From: Atkinsonella hypoxylon
Taxonomy: Eukaryota > Ascomycota > Sordariomycetes > Hypocreales > Clavicipitaceae
Direction of reading: 5' to 3'
DNA: 64,000 bases
Assembly: GCA_000729835.1 (NCBI GenBank)
Contig: JFHB01000134.1
Location: forward strand, 17,805 to 81,804
Shown here: one piece after another, positions 37,181-50,645 of the stretch
Numbering within the stretch: position 1 is the stretch's first letter
Layout of the letters: each line of letters starts with the position of its first letter
Made by a program: the position numbers and the translations under genes
Notes under the pieces: generated by a model
The model's database searches: none
Told to the model about the DNA's origin: nothing
What the model saw: the letters and a program-made list of their open reading frames with translations, nothing else

Positions 37181-38790
37181 ACAATAAACTAGTAGCTTAC
37201 TCTTAGCTACTTTTAATATAAAAATAAACAATTCCTCTTTTCTCTCCTTTATCTTTTTCTTCCTTCTTTATATCTTATCTTACCTCTATATTATAACTAA
37301 ATAATTCTATTATAGTTTCCTAAAATTCCTTACTTTACTGTATAGCTACTGCTGCTCTTTTTAATGTAAAAGAACCTCTTTCTAATATATTTAAACAGGA
37401 TTTATCTAACTGCCTATAGCCTACTAATTAAAATCGCAAAATGTTGTCTTATTAGCCTAAAGTACACTGCCTCTTCGCTTATATATAGCTTATTCTCTTA
37501 CTAACTAGAAGTATATCTAGAACTTTAGCAGTTATATTGCTAGCGCTAGCACCTCTACTACTCCTGCTTCTATAGTGCTATTAGTTTTTTACTGCTGCTA
37601 TATTTATAGTTTCTTTATATAAGGGGACTTAAACAATTTAGAGCTATTTAATAGCAATATTCTTAAGGATATTTATATACTATACTATAATAACCTTTAT
37701 AAGAAGGGCTTATATAACTATTGTTCTAGCTAAAAGAGAGAATACTAACTATATATATAGAGGCATTAAGGTTGCATTTAGAATCCTAGCCTCTTTACTT
37801 AATATTCTTACCTATAGCATTACTTTACCTAAATATAGAAACTTACTAACTAAGGTTTTATAGTTAAGTTTATATTAATTCTCTCTTATACTAGCTAGCT
37901 CTTTTACTATATAATCCTTATATATAAATTTTTAAATATATATAACTACTATAACTTTATTCTTAAGGATACACTTACTGCTAATTATATAGAAGAGAAA
38001 GTTATACTCTCTCCTTCTCTTTACTATATAATTTAAACTAGTAGTTCTTCTGCGCCTACTCTCTCTCTTTTTACTAACTATAAAAGCACTATAGCCTTTA
38101 TTATTCTAAAGAACAATAAGTTTAACCCTAATAAGTATAAGTATATCTTTATAGAAGTTAATAATAACTTCTTATTCTCTCTTACACCTACTACTACTAC
38201 TGCTATTACTATACTTTTGTTCTTACCTCTACCTATACCTATATCTTACTGTATACTACTAACCTTTACTGCTACTGCTTCCTTACTACTGTATAAAGCC
38301 TCTTTACTACTATATATTGCCCCTTTACCTTTATAGAGTAACCTTAAGGCAATACGCTAAGAATATATCTACCTTTAGGTAGAGCTTAAAAGCTTAAACT
38401 ACTTACAACAGTAGCTACTAGCTGCATTCTTAGAGTATATAACCTTAACCTAGCTTACTGCCTCTTTTACCTTCTTCCCTTTTATTTTCTCTCCCCTAAG
38501 AACTATACCTTTATACTTAAAGCGCTAAGTTATTTAAGATATTATATTCTTATCTATACCTATTAGCGTAAAACCTTAATCTAAAACGCTAGTTATATTC
38601 TTACCTACTCTAGCCTCTACACTATCTACTAGTGCTGTAATTCTAGCTTCTACCTCTACACTACTTTAGGGACGCTATATAGCTTCTTTAGCTTTTGTTC
38701 TAAAACTGCCTAAAGAGCAATAAAGCGCCTTTTAGGTAACTATACCTCTTTACTATAAGTACTAATGCTCTTTTACTACTTACTAAGAAA
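37181..38790 (-). pseudogene. Gypsy C2 ORF3 and end of its 3' untranslated region
   Basis: The first ~90 bp complete the C2 3' untranslated region interrupted by C1. From about 37270 to 38790 the minus-strand ORF3 frame of C1 is present again, with independent transitions and stops at Gln codons. That the frame is kept between copies separated by heavy RIP argues that ORF3 was coding when the copies were made. Confidence 0.55.
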
Positions 38791-38839
38791 TTTCTTTTAT
38801 TTTTATAATATTTTCTATAGTTTTTTTTTTTTTTTTTAT

Positions 38840-41800
38840 AATAATTATATAGGCCTCTATAAAGGAGAGTTTATTTTCTTTTGTTTTTAGTTAAGGATAA
38901 CTAAGTTATTGTTAAAGTCTATATAAAATTTTACTATATCTCTATTAAGCTTATTATTAAATTAAGTGTTCTTTTACTATAACTTAAATTAATTTAGTAC
39001 CTCTATATTAAGGAAGTTCTTTAGTAGCTTCTATATAGGTTAAATAAATCTTACTTACTTAATAAGCACTTAATAGTATCTTCCTTAGCTTAAGGCGTTT
39101 TTAGCAGCTAGAATTTCCTTTACTTTATACTCCTTAAGAGATAGATTAATATCTATTATAGTTAGCTTAGAACTAGGCCTTAAGTCTACTAATTGCTAAG
39201 AAAGTAAAGGGTTTATTACTACTTACTTAATAAAATTAATATAGAAGACTAGGTAAATTCCTAGTAGAATATTTAACTTTACAGTTAAAGATATTAGTAT
39301 ATTTATAACTATATACTTTACTATAACTTAATTAAGCTTTTAACTTAAGTAGTTTATTTTAATATAATAGAGTATTAGCTAAACTAAGTTCTCTACCTTA
39401 TACTATTCTACTAGCTTATAGCTTCTATTTAACTACTCTTACTGCCTTTACTAGGTAAAGTTAATTGTAGCTTAGGTAATATTTATACCTTTTTATAGCT
39501 ATTTAAGGAACACTAAAGCCTACCCCTTATATAAAACTTAGGACTTCTCTTTATCTATAAGTTTTTAAATAAAGTCTATATTATACCTATATATTGCTTA
39601 GTTTAAACTTATACTAGTTACTAAGGAATTTCTATTGTTAATAGCTAGCTAATATATAGAGAGATATTTAGGCTAGTTAAACTACAAAAAGGTAACTATA
39701 ACCTATAGAATTACTTATACTTCTTAATTAACTCTCTCTATTCTACTGTTTATCTATAGGTAATAGAATGTAGATAGTAATTATTTAATTCTAATAAAGT
39801 AATAGAGAGTAGTCTAAAAGGTACTTAACTAATTTAAACTATAGTTAGAGATAATTTATTTTAGGAATCTATAAAACTACTATTAATAATGCTTAAACTA
39901 CTAGGTATATTTCTCTACCTCTATAGAGGTTATTGCCTTTAACTATATATACTTTAAGAGTTAATTAGTAATAACTATTAGGTAAAAAGGTACAGCTTAA
40001 TTTAGCGCTAGTAAATCTATTATAAAATCTATAGAGATCTATAACTAATATCTATTTAGCGCTAAAATAGGTTGTAAAAGGCCTTACTGCAACCTCTTAC
40101 TCTTTTAGCTACTGTAACAGTAGTAGTTTTAAATGTACTAAGTAATATCTTAGGATAGCTTATTTTAGTAATAGTTATATATTAATGCCTAAAATATAGT
40201 ATTTTATCCTAAGTAGCCTAATATTAGTAACTTATATATTTTATATATTAGTATAGTAGTTAATAGCTTATACTTAAGGACCTAGAGGCAGCTCTAGTAG
40301 ACTAATGCCTTTTATATATTAAGGGTATAGTTTATAATCTATTCTTATATTTTTATCTTTAATAGAAACCTCCTCTTTCTCTTCTAAACTATATTTAACC
40401 TTATTAGGTATACTAGATCTTTTTATACTCCTTAGTTCTATAGGCTTTATAAGTGTTTATCTAAGAATAGCGTTATTCTAGCTAGCACCTATAAAGCTAT
40501 AGCTAGTTAACTTCCTAGCGTTACTTTACTAGCTATTTCTACTGTAATATTCTCTATAACCTCCTTCTTCTCCTTATCTCTATAAAGAGCGTTAAGGTAA
40601 CTAATAAAGAGAGGCTAAAGAACCTAGTCTATCTATAGTGTTACTCTATCTTAATTTTGCTCTTATTGTAATAATATATTTAGTTGCTCTACCTATAGCT
40701 TTAGGCAGTATTATAGATAGTAGTTAAAGAGAGAGAGAAGCTCTATCTATTTAGCTTAACGCTTAAAGATCTCTTATAGAAATATAAAGTATTCTAGATT
40801 CTTATAGTTAGTAAAGATTATAAAGAGGTATATTACTTCTTATAACTCTACTGCTTAGGCTTTAAGGTAAGATATTATTACTAAAAGCTCCTTATTATAA
40901 ATAGTATAGTTACATTAAGCTAGAGATAACCTAGCTAAATAGTATACTATAGGCTATAGTACACTAGCTTTATTATATTAGAATAAATAGCTACTAAGGG
41001 CCTCTTTTAAGTAATTAGCCTTTACTACTATATTCTTCTTAAAGTTCTACTAAGCTAAAACTAAGTATAAGGTAAAGGCCTCCTTAAGCTTTATAAATAA
41101 CTTCTTATATTTCTCTATTTACTAGAATAAAACTCTTTTCTTTATTAAGTTAACTAGAGGCTCTATAATATCTAAGAAATTTAATATAAAGTTGTAGTAG
41201 AAGTTTATAAATCTAAGGAAGCTTTATACCTTTTATAACCTAGTAAGAGCTTATTACTTCTAAATAGCTGCAATCTTCTTTAAATTTAAGTATATCTCTT
41301 TTTCTACTATAACTATAAAGCTAAGGTATTTAACTTTAGTTATAGTAAAACAGTATTTCTTAAGATTTAAGTGTAGCTTTACTAACTGCAACTTTTCTAG
41401 AATTCTTTATACCTTATATATATAGTCTTTCCTAGAACTCTCTATATAAATAAGGACGTTATCTAGATAAATAGTTATATAATCTCTAAGGGCCTCTTCT
41501 AGCGCGCTATTAATATATTATTAGAATGTAGCTAGAGCCTCTACTAACCTAAAGGGGTAAACTAGCTATTTAAAGAGGCTAAACTAGGTGTAAAACGCTA
41601 TAAGGTACTCTTTACTATCTACTATCTAAATTCTATAAAAGGCTAACTATATATTTAGCTTAGTAAACTAATATACCTTTAATAATAACTTAAGCGTCTT
41701 TTTTATTAAGGGGAGTAAGTAATAGTTCTATTCTATAATCTTATTAAGAGCTTAATAATTAATATAGAATTACTATTCTCTACTTAGCTTTTTAGCTAAA

Positions 41801-43898
41801 AGAATAGATACTACTATTAAGAAGAAGCTAGCTTAAATCTATTCTTTATTTATTAGGTTTATTACCTACCTTTTAATTTCTAATAAATAGTTCTACAGTA
41901 TATTATATAGTAGAGCTTACAGCAGTAACAGTAAGGAGCTATTTAGTTACTGTTTTAGCCTAATATAGTAATTTAGCCTCTCTTTATACAGTAAAAGGCC
42001 TTAGGCCTTTTCTTCCTTAAAAAGATTATAAAAGTCCTTTAATTTAGGTAGTAGTATTAGTAAATTAAGGCCTTTTAGGGATATTTATAATAATAATATA
42101 GAGGTAATTTCCTAAAGGCTTATAGCAATAAAATATATAGTAACCTCTTAGCTCTTACTCTATTTTATTAGAGCGCTATAAACTACTGCTAACATTAGTC
42201 TTATTAGGTTCTTAATGCCTTAAGCTCTTACTACTTAAATTATAAGGCCTTTAGCCTTACCTACTAATAGGCTTTAGTTAGCAGCGTTAAGGATAACTCT
42301 ATTATAGGCTAACTATAGGCTTCTAAAAATATAATCTTAGGTTAAGCCTAGGATTATATAAGCTACTACTAAGAAGACCTAGCTGTTAATATCTACCTAT
42401 AAGCAAACTAAAGAAGCAATTAAGGCGCTCCTTTAGTAGCTATTATAGAACTACTGTTTAACCTCTACTGCTATTTATACTATTCTTTTATACAGCAATA
42501 GAACTTACTTTAAGCTAAGGTATTACACTAAACTCTTACTTATTGCAGTAAAGTAGTTATACCTACTATTTATCTATATATTATAGAACAATAGTTAGTT
42601 AAAGAGTATAGAGATAAAGAATAGTAATATATTTATTTTCTTAGTTATCTCTCTATATTCTTCTTTTAGCTACCTATTAAGTAAGGGTTATTACGTTATT
42701 TATATTACTTTTACCTCTATATTAAGCTTAAGGCTAAAGGTAAGCCTTTTTCTAACTTATTAGAGTTCTTCTTCTATATATTGTTTATTACTACTACTTA
42801 TACGCTAGTTAACTCTAGCTTACATTTTACTAGTTATAATCTATATTCTTAAATATAGTGTTAAAATAACTTACACTAAAGGCATTACCTCTTTTAGCAG
42901 TATTTTTTAAGTTTAGCCTTAAACGCTTACTTTACTTATAGAGTATCCTTATTTAGTTATTTTACCTTAGATTTCTTTATACTCCCTTTTTATCTCTACT
43001 AAGTTTCTATAGTATTAACCTTAGTTATTTTAGTGTTGCTATTCTAGGGCCCTTTAGAGCTAAAGCTGCATTTTAGCTAGTGCTATTCCTTAATGCAATA
43101 CAACTTAAGGTTTAGCGTAATACTGCAGTAGCGCTCTACTGCCTAAAGGTAGTTATAATAGAGAATATCCCTCTTTACACTATAATCCCTTATTTCCTTA
43201 TTAAGCACTATCTACAACTTAGCTAACTTTACGCTATTATTCTAGTTAGCCTCTTCTACTAGCGTAATTTTCTCCTTAAAATAAACGTAGAATTCTATAA
43301 ACTACTTATTATTACTCTATTAAAGCTAATTAAGCTTAATTAAGGCCTAGTTCTACTAGTAAGGATCTATAAAGACTAATTCTAAGTAATTAAGGAACCT
43401 CTATATATTATATACTCTTACTTTACCTGCCTTATAATAAGTAGCTACTCTTTATTAAACCTTAAGCAATAAGCTTTAGTATAGATAGTACTACTAGTTC
43501 TATATTATACCTATAAAGGCGCTATTAGCCTAGAGCTTTTAGGTAATTACTATTTACTAGGCCTAAAAGCTCTATTTATTTCTATTATAAAGGTTTACTA
43601 TAGATAGAGGCTTCTATTTAAGTTCCTTTAGCTGCTAGCTTACTGCAGCTTAAAGCTACTTCTTTTTCTATATATAGTTTATTATAAAGTGTTATAGTTC
43701 CTTTATCTATAGGGATTAGCTCTTAACTAATTTATAAAGTACTGCAATTTCTGCTACTTTCTAGCTAATTTCTACTGTATTTTCCCCTACCTCTCTATAG
43801 AGGTTAAAAGGGTGCCTAGGCTAGCTAGCTAGGCCCTTATTGCTATAACTAAACAATATTGTTCTTACTAGTGTTCTATCTATAGAATAATTATAGTA
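38840..43898 (-). pseudogene. Gypsy C2 gag and pol, RIP-inactivated
   Basis: Collinear with C1 31800-36852: chromodomain near 38960-39120, integrase near 39400-40300, RT with its mutated active site near 41450-41480, and gag near 43060-43898. Differences from C1 are overwhelmingly C/T and G/A. No intact frame of useful length remains. Confidence 0.85.
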
Positions 43899-44220
43899 TA
43901 TAATAGACTAGCCTAGTAGCTACTGCTAACTAGTATCTATAATAAGAACTATAATTATAGGGAGAAAAGGGAAAGAGAGAAGGGACTAAAAGCCTCTTTA
44001 TACCTCTATACTATATATTTAGGGGTAGGTCTCTCCCCTTAGGAGCCCCTTTTAGTATATACTCTATAGCTAAGGTTCTTTCTCTAGGGCCTAGCGAAGT
44101 CTAGCTAACCTCTAGTTAAATGCAGTCCGCTTCTATCCCTTTACCTATGTAGATTACTGTCCCTCTCCTGCTGTCCTCCCTCTACTGAAAGACCCAAGCC
44201 TAAGGCTTAAGTCTATAACA
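43899..44220 (-). repeat. Gypsy C2 5' LTR (322 bp)
   Basis: Ends AAGTCTATAACA and is followed by GGTAG, the target duplication shared with 28015-28019. Confidence 0.92.
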
Positions 44221-44225
44221 GGTAG

Positions 44226-44630
44226 AGCTTAAAAGCTTAAACTGCTTATAGTACTAATTGCTATCTATATTCCTAGAGTATATAACTCTAACCTAGCCTA
44301 CTGCCCCTTTTACCTTCTCTCTCTCTATTTTTCTCTCCTTAAGGACTACACCTTTATGCTTAAGGCGTTAAGCTATTTAAGACATTATATCCTTACTTAT
44401 ACCTACTAGAGTAGAGCCTTAATCTAGAGCGCTAGTTATATTCTTACCTACTCTAGCTTCTATACCTTCTGCTAGCGCTACTATTCTAGCTCTAGCTTTT
44501 ACACTACTCTAGGGACACTATATAGCTCCTCTAGCTTCTGTTCTGCAACTACTTAGAGAGCAATAGAGCGCCTTTTAGGTAGTTATACCTTTACGCTATA
44601 AGCACTAACGCCTCCTTACTACTTACTAAG
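44226..44630 (-). pseudogene. Gypsy C3 ORF3, 5' portion
   Basis: The first third of ORF3 on the minus strand, matching C1 31370-31760; the frame continues at 28019 on the other side of C2. An A-rich tract (poly-T on plus, about 44640-44675) separates it from pol, as in the other copies. Confidence 0.55.
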
Positions 44631-44689
44631 GAATTTCTTTTGTTTTTCTTTTTCTTTTTTCTTTTTTTTTTATAGTAATTATATAGGCC

Positions 44690-47600
44690 TCTATAAAGAA
44701 GAGTTTATTTTCTTTTATTTTTTAGTTAAGAATAATTAAGTTATTATTAAAGTCTATATAAAATTTTACTATACCTTTACTAGGCCTATTATTAAATTAA
44801 GTGTCTTTTTACTATAACTTAAATTAATCTAGTACCTCTATATTAAGAAAGTTTTCTAGTAGTTTCTATATAGGCTAAATAAATTCTACTTACTTAATAA
44901 GCACTTAATAGTATCTCCTTTAGCTTAAGGCGTTTTTAGTAGCTAAAATCTCCTTTACTCTATATTCTTTAAGGGATAAGTTAGTATCTATTATAGTTAG
45001 CTTAGAATTAGGTCTTAAGTTTACTAACTACTAAAAAGATAAAAGGTTTATTGCTACTTACTTAATAAGGTTAATATAGAAGACTAAGTAAATTTCTAGT
45101 AGAATATTTAATTTTATAGTTAAAGGTATTAGTATATCTATAACTATATACTTTACTATAACTTAATTAAGTTTTTAACTTAAGTAGTTTATTTTAATAT
45201 AATAGAGTATTAGCTAAACTAAGTTCTTTACTTTATACTATTTTATTAGCTTATAGCTTCTATTTAACTACTTTTGCTGTTTTTATTAAGTAAAGTTAAT
45301 TATAGCTTAAGTAATATTTATACTCTTTTATAGTTATTTAAAAAACACTAAGGCCTATCTCTTATATAAAACTTAAGACTTCTCTTTATTTATAAGCTTC
45401 TAGATAAGGTTTATATTATACCTATATACTATTTAGTTTAAGCTTATACTTATTACTAAAGAGTTTCTATTGTTAATAGCTAGCTAGTATATAGAGAGAT
45501 ATTTAGGCTAGTTAAACTGCAAAAAGGCAACTATAATCTATAAAATTGCCTATACTTTTTAATTAACTCTCTTTATTCTACTGTTTATTTATAGATAGTA
45601 GAAAGTAGATAGTAATTATTTAATTCTAATAAAGCAATAAAGAGTAGTTTAAAATATACTTAACTAGTTTAAACTATAGTTAGAGATAATTTATTTTAAG
45701 AACCTATAGAACTACTACTAATAATACTTAAACTATAGAGTGTATTTCTCTACCTCTATAGAGGTTATTGCTTTTAACTATATATACTTTAAAAGTTAGT
45801 TAGTAATAACTATTAAGTAAGAGAGTATAGCTTAGTTTAGTGCTAGTAAATCTATTATAAAATCTATAGAGATCTATAACTAATACTTATTTAGCGCTAA
45901 GATAGATTGCAATAGGCCTTACTGCAACCTCTTACTCTTTTAGCTACTGTAATAGTAGCAGTTTTAGATATACTAAGCAACATCTTAGAACAGCTTATTC
46001 TAGTAGTAGTTATATATTAATGCCTAAAATATAGTATTTTATCTTAAGTAGCCTAATATTAGCAACTTATATATTCTATATATTAGTATAGTAGTTAATA
46101 GCTTATACTTAAGAACCTAAAGGCAGCTTTAGTAAACTAGCGCCCTTTATATATTAAGGGTGTAATCTATAATCTATTTTTATATCTTTACCTTTAATAG
46201 AAACCTTCTCTCCCTCTTCTAGACTACATTTAACCTTATTAAGTATACTAGGTCTTTCTATACTTCTTAGTTCTATAGGCTCTATAAGTGTTTATTTAGA
46301 AATAGTGTTATTCTAGCTAGCACCTATAAAGCCTTAGCTAGTTAACTTCCTAGTGTTACTTTACTAGCTATTTCTACTGCAATATCTTCTATAACTTCCT
46401 CCTTCTTCTTATCTCTATAGAGAGTGCTAAGACAGCTAATAGAGAGAGGCTAAAGAACTTAGCCTATCTATAGTATTGCTCTATCTTAATCTTGCTCTTA
46501 TTGTAATAATATATTTAGTTACTCTACCTATAGCTCTAGGTAGTATTATAGGTAGTAGTTAAAGAGAGAGAGAAGTTCTACCTACCTAGCTTAATACTTA
46601 AAGATCTTTTATAGAGATATAAAGTATTCTAGATTCTTATAGTTAATAAGGATTATAAAAGGATATATTACTCTTTATAACTCTACTACTTAAGCTTTAA
46701 AGTAAGATATTATTACTAAAAGCTTTTTATTATAAATAGTATAGTTACGCTAAGCTAGAGATAATCTAGCTAAATAGTATACTATAGGCTAAAGCACGCT
46801 AGCTTTATTATATTAAGATAAATAGCTACTAAGGGCCTCTTTTAAGCAATTAGCCTTTACTACTATATTCTTCTTAGGGTTCTACTAGGCTAAGATTAAG
46901 TATAAGGTAAAGGCTTCCTTAAGTCTTATAAATAATCTTTTATATTTCTCTATTTACTAAAATAGAACTCTCTTCTTTATTAGGTTAACTAGAGGCTCTA
47001 TAATATCTAAGAAATCTAATATAAAGTTACAGTAAAAGTTTATAAATCTAAGGAAGCTTTATACTCTTTATAACTTAGTAGAAGCTTACTACTTCTAAAT
47101 AGCTATAATCTTCTTTAGATCTAGGTGTATCTCTCTCTTTACTATAACTATAAAGCTAAGGTATTTAACTTTAGTTATAGTAAAGGAGTATTTCTTAAGA
47201 TTTAAGTGTAGTTCTACTAGCTATAACTTTTCTAGGATTCTTTATACCTTATATATATAGTTTTTCCTAAAGCTCTCTATATAAATAAGAACGTTATTTA
47301 AATAAGTAGTTATATAATCCCTAAGGGCCTCTTTTAGCGCACTATTAATATATTGTTAAAATATAGCTAAAGCCTCTACTAACCTAAAGGGGTAAACTAG
47401 CTATTTAAAGAGGCTAAACTAGGTGTAGAACGCTATAAGGTACTCCTTACTATTTACTATCTAGATTCTATAGAAGGCTAACTATACATTTAGCTTTATA
47501 AACTAATATACCTTTAATAATAACTTAAGCGTCTCTTTTATTAAGAGAAGAGAGTAATAGTTTTATTCTATAATCTTATTAAAGGCTTAATAATTAATAT

Positions 47601-49733
47601 AGAATTACTATTCTCTACTTAGCTTTTTAGCTAGAAGAATAAATACTATTACTAAAGAGAAGCTAGCTTAAATCTACTCTTTATCTATTAGGTTTATTAC
47701 CTACTTTCTAATTTCTAATAAATAGTTCTACAGTATATTATACAGTAAAGCCTACAGTAGTAATAGTAAGGAGCTATTTAGCTGCTGTTTTAGCTTAATA
47801 TAGTAATTTAGCCCTTCTCTATATAGTAGAAGGCCTTAGGCCTTCTTTTCTTTAAAAAGATTATAAAAATCCTTTAATTTAAGTAGTAGCATTAGTAGAT
47901 TAAGACCTTCTAGAGAGATTTATAATAATAATATAGAGGTAATTTCCTAAAGGCTTATAGTAATAAAATATATAGTAACCTTCTATCTCTTACTCTATTT
48001 TATTAAGGCGCTATAAACTACTACTAATATTAGTTTTATTAGGTCCTTAACGCCCTAAGAGCTTATTGCTTAAATTATAAGGCCCTTAGCTTTACTTACT
48101 AATAAGCTCTAGCTAGTAGCGTTAAGGATAACTCTATTATAGGCTAACTATAGACTTCTAAAGATACAATCTTAGGTTAAGCCTAGGATTATATAAGCTA
48201 CTACTAGGAAGACCTAGCTATTAATATCTGCCTATAAGTAAACTAAAGAAGTAATTAAGGCGCTTCTTTAGTAGCTATTATAGAACTACTATTTAACCTT
48301 TACTACTATTTACACTATTCTTTTGTGCAGCAGTAGAACTTACTTTAGGCTAATATATTACACTAAACTCTTACTTATTACAGTAAAGTAGTTATACTTA
48401 CTATCTATTTATATATTGTAGAATAATAGTTAGTTAAAGAGTATAGAGATAAAGAATAATAATATATTTATTTTCTTAGTTATCTCTCTATATTCTTCTT
48501 CTAGCTATCTATTAAGTAAGGGTTATTGCGTTATTTATATTACCTTTATCTCTATACTAAGCTTAAAGCTAAGGGCAAGCCTTTTCCTAACTTATTAGAG
48601 TTCTTCTTCTATATATTATCTATTACTACTACCTATACACTAGTTAACTCTAGCCTATATTCTACTAGTTATAATCTATATCCTTAAATATAGTATTAAA
48701 ATAACCTATATTAAAGGTATTACCTCTTTTAGTAATATTTCTTAAGTTTAGCCTTAAATACTTACTTTACTTATAGAGTATCCTTATTTAGTTATTTTAC
48801 TCTAAATTTCTTTATACTCTTTTTCTATTTCTATTAGGTTTCTATAGCGTTAACCTTAGTTATCTTAGTGTTACTATTCTAGAGCTCTTTAGAGCTAAAG
48901 CTATATTTCTACTAGTGCTATTCCTTAATATAATATAACTTAAGGTTTAGTGTAATACTATAGTAACGCTCTACTGCCTAAAGGTAGTTATAACGTAAGA
49001 TATCCCTTTTTACACTATAATCCCTTATTTTCTTATTAAGTACTATTTATAACTTAGCTAACTTTACGCTATTGTTCTAGTTAGCCCCTTTTACTAGTGC
49101 AATTTTCTCTTTAAAATAAACGTAGAATTCTATAAACTACTTATTGCTACCTTATTAAAGCTAATTAAGCTTAATTAGAGCTTAGTTCTACTAATAAGAA
49201 TCTATAAAGACTAATTTTAAGTAATTAAGGAATCTCTATATATTATATCCCCTTACTTTACCTACTTTATAATAGGCAGCTACTCTTTACTAAACCTTAA
49301 GCAATAAGCTTTAGTATAGATAGTACTACTAGTTCTATATTATACCTATAAAGGCGCTATTAGCCTAGAGCTTTTAGGTAATTACTATCTATTAGGCCTA
49401 AAAGCTCTATTTATTTCTATTGTAAGAGTTTACTATAGGTAGAGGCTTCTATTTAGGTTCCTTTAGCTGCTAGCTTACTGCAGCTTAAAGCTACTTCTCT
49501 ATCTATATATAGTTTATTGTAAAGTATTATAGTTTCTTTATTTATAGAGATTAGCTCTTAACTAATTTATAAAGCACTATAATTTTTACTGCTTTTTAGC
49601 TAATTTCTACTGTACTTTTCTCTACCTCTTTATAGAGGTTAAAAGGGTGCTTAAGCTAGCTAGCTAGACCTTTATTACTATAACTAAACAATATTATTCT
49701 TACTAATGTTCTATCTATAGAATAATTATAGTA
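44690..49733 (-). pseudogene. Gypsy C3 gag and pol, RIP-inactivated
   Basis: Collinear with C1 and C2. Chromodomain near 44800-44960, RT active site near 47270-47300, gag near 48900-49733. This is the oldest of the three by nesting order and has the most stop codons by eye. Confidence 0.85.
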
Positions 49734-50056
49734 TATAATAGACTAGCCTAGAAGCTACTGCTAACTAGCGTCTATAATAAGAACTATAATTATAGAGAGA
49801 AAAGAGGGAAGAGAGAAGAAACTAAAAGCCTCTCTATACCTCTATACTATATATCTAAAGGTAGGTCTATTCCCTTAGAAGCCTATTTTAGTATATACTC
49901 TATAGCTAAGGTTCTCTCTCTAGAGCCTAGTAAAGTTTAGCTAACCCCTAGATAAATGTAGCTTACTTCTATCCCTTTATCTATATAGATCTCTGTCCCT
50001 CTCCTGCTGTTCTCTCTCTACTGAAAGACCTAAGCCTAAGGCTTAAGTCTATAATA
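49734..50056 (-). repeat. Gypsy C3 5' LTR (323 bp)
   Basis: Starts TATAATAGACTAGCC, ends AAGTCTATAATA, then GGCAC. Confidence 0.92.
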
Positions 50057-50645
50057 GGCACTACCTAATTAATTATTTCTATTGAGAAATAAGCTTAGCG
50101 CTGCACTGTATTGCTTATTGTTGTTATATTGTGCACCCTATGCACCTCTGTTAGTAGCTATATTATAATTTGTAGTGCACGCCTAACAGCTCTTATTGTA
50201 GATATTCCTGTGTTTTCGGTTGCAGAATTAATTTATATAGTAATCCTACTGGTTAGGATTTTAAAGTAGGAATTAGTTGGATATCCCTAAATTAGCTGTG
50301 CCTAGGTCTCTACTGATTTATTAGAACCTAATTAGAGGAGAATCTCCTGAATTTTTTGGCTGAAAATAGCTAGAACCTATGTTTTGTGCCCCTTGCAACC
50401 GCTTGTTAATCTAGTCTGCTATACAAATTGTATGCATATATAAATCGCAATATAACGCAGCCTTAGAGCTCGTTATACCTATTACGAAAGAAATCGGAGA
50501 AAAATCTCAGTATAATTTCTTAAGATATAGGGCACTTCTAGGCCTATAATAGAGCAATCTATTGATATCTAGTAGAGATTATTACTATTATTTACTACTA
50601 TTTCCACTGTAATTTAGCTATAATTAGCTATTAAAAACCCTTAAA
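50057..50645 (+). other. Copia B2 5' leader, right part
   Basis: Noncoding leader resuming after C3. It is the reverse complement of B1 15191-15790 with few changes and contains comparatively GC-rich patches. Confidence 0.8.

Larger units (their letters stand above)
28020..44220 (-). mobile_element. Gypsy C2: middle nested copy
   Basis: Left LTR 28020-28341 and right LTR 43899-44220 are 322 bp each. The target duplication GGTAG precedes 28020 and follows 44220. C1 is inserted in its 3' untranslated region at 29094. After C1 is removed, about 8.11 kb remains. Coding is on the minus strand. Confidence 0.93.
25760..50056 (-). mobile_element. Gypsy C3: chromovirus-type Ty3/gypsy element, outermost of three nested copies
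   Basis: LTRs at 25760-26082 and 49734-50056 are 323 bp each, and the target duplication GGCAC lies at 25755-25759 and 50057-50061. Coding is on the minus strand, so the 5' LTR is at the right. C2 is inserted in its ORF3 at 28020. Without C2 the element is about 8.09 kb. It lies in the leader of copia B2. Confidence 0.93.

Noticed and set aside
25760..50056. CRISPR array or large tandem-duplicated gene cluster
   Set aside because: The threefold repetition is fully explained by nested LTR elements with distinct 5-bp duplications; spacers and short repeats are absent.
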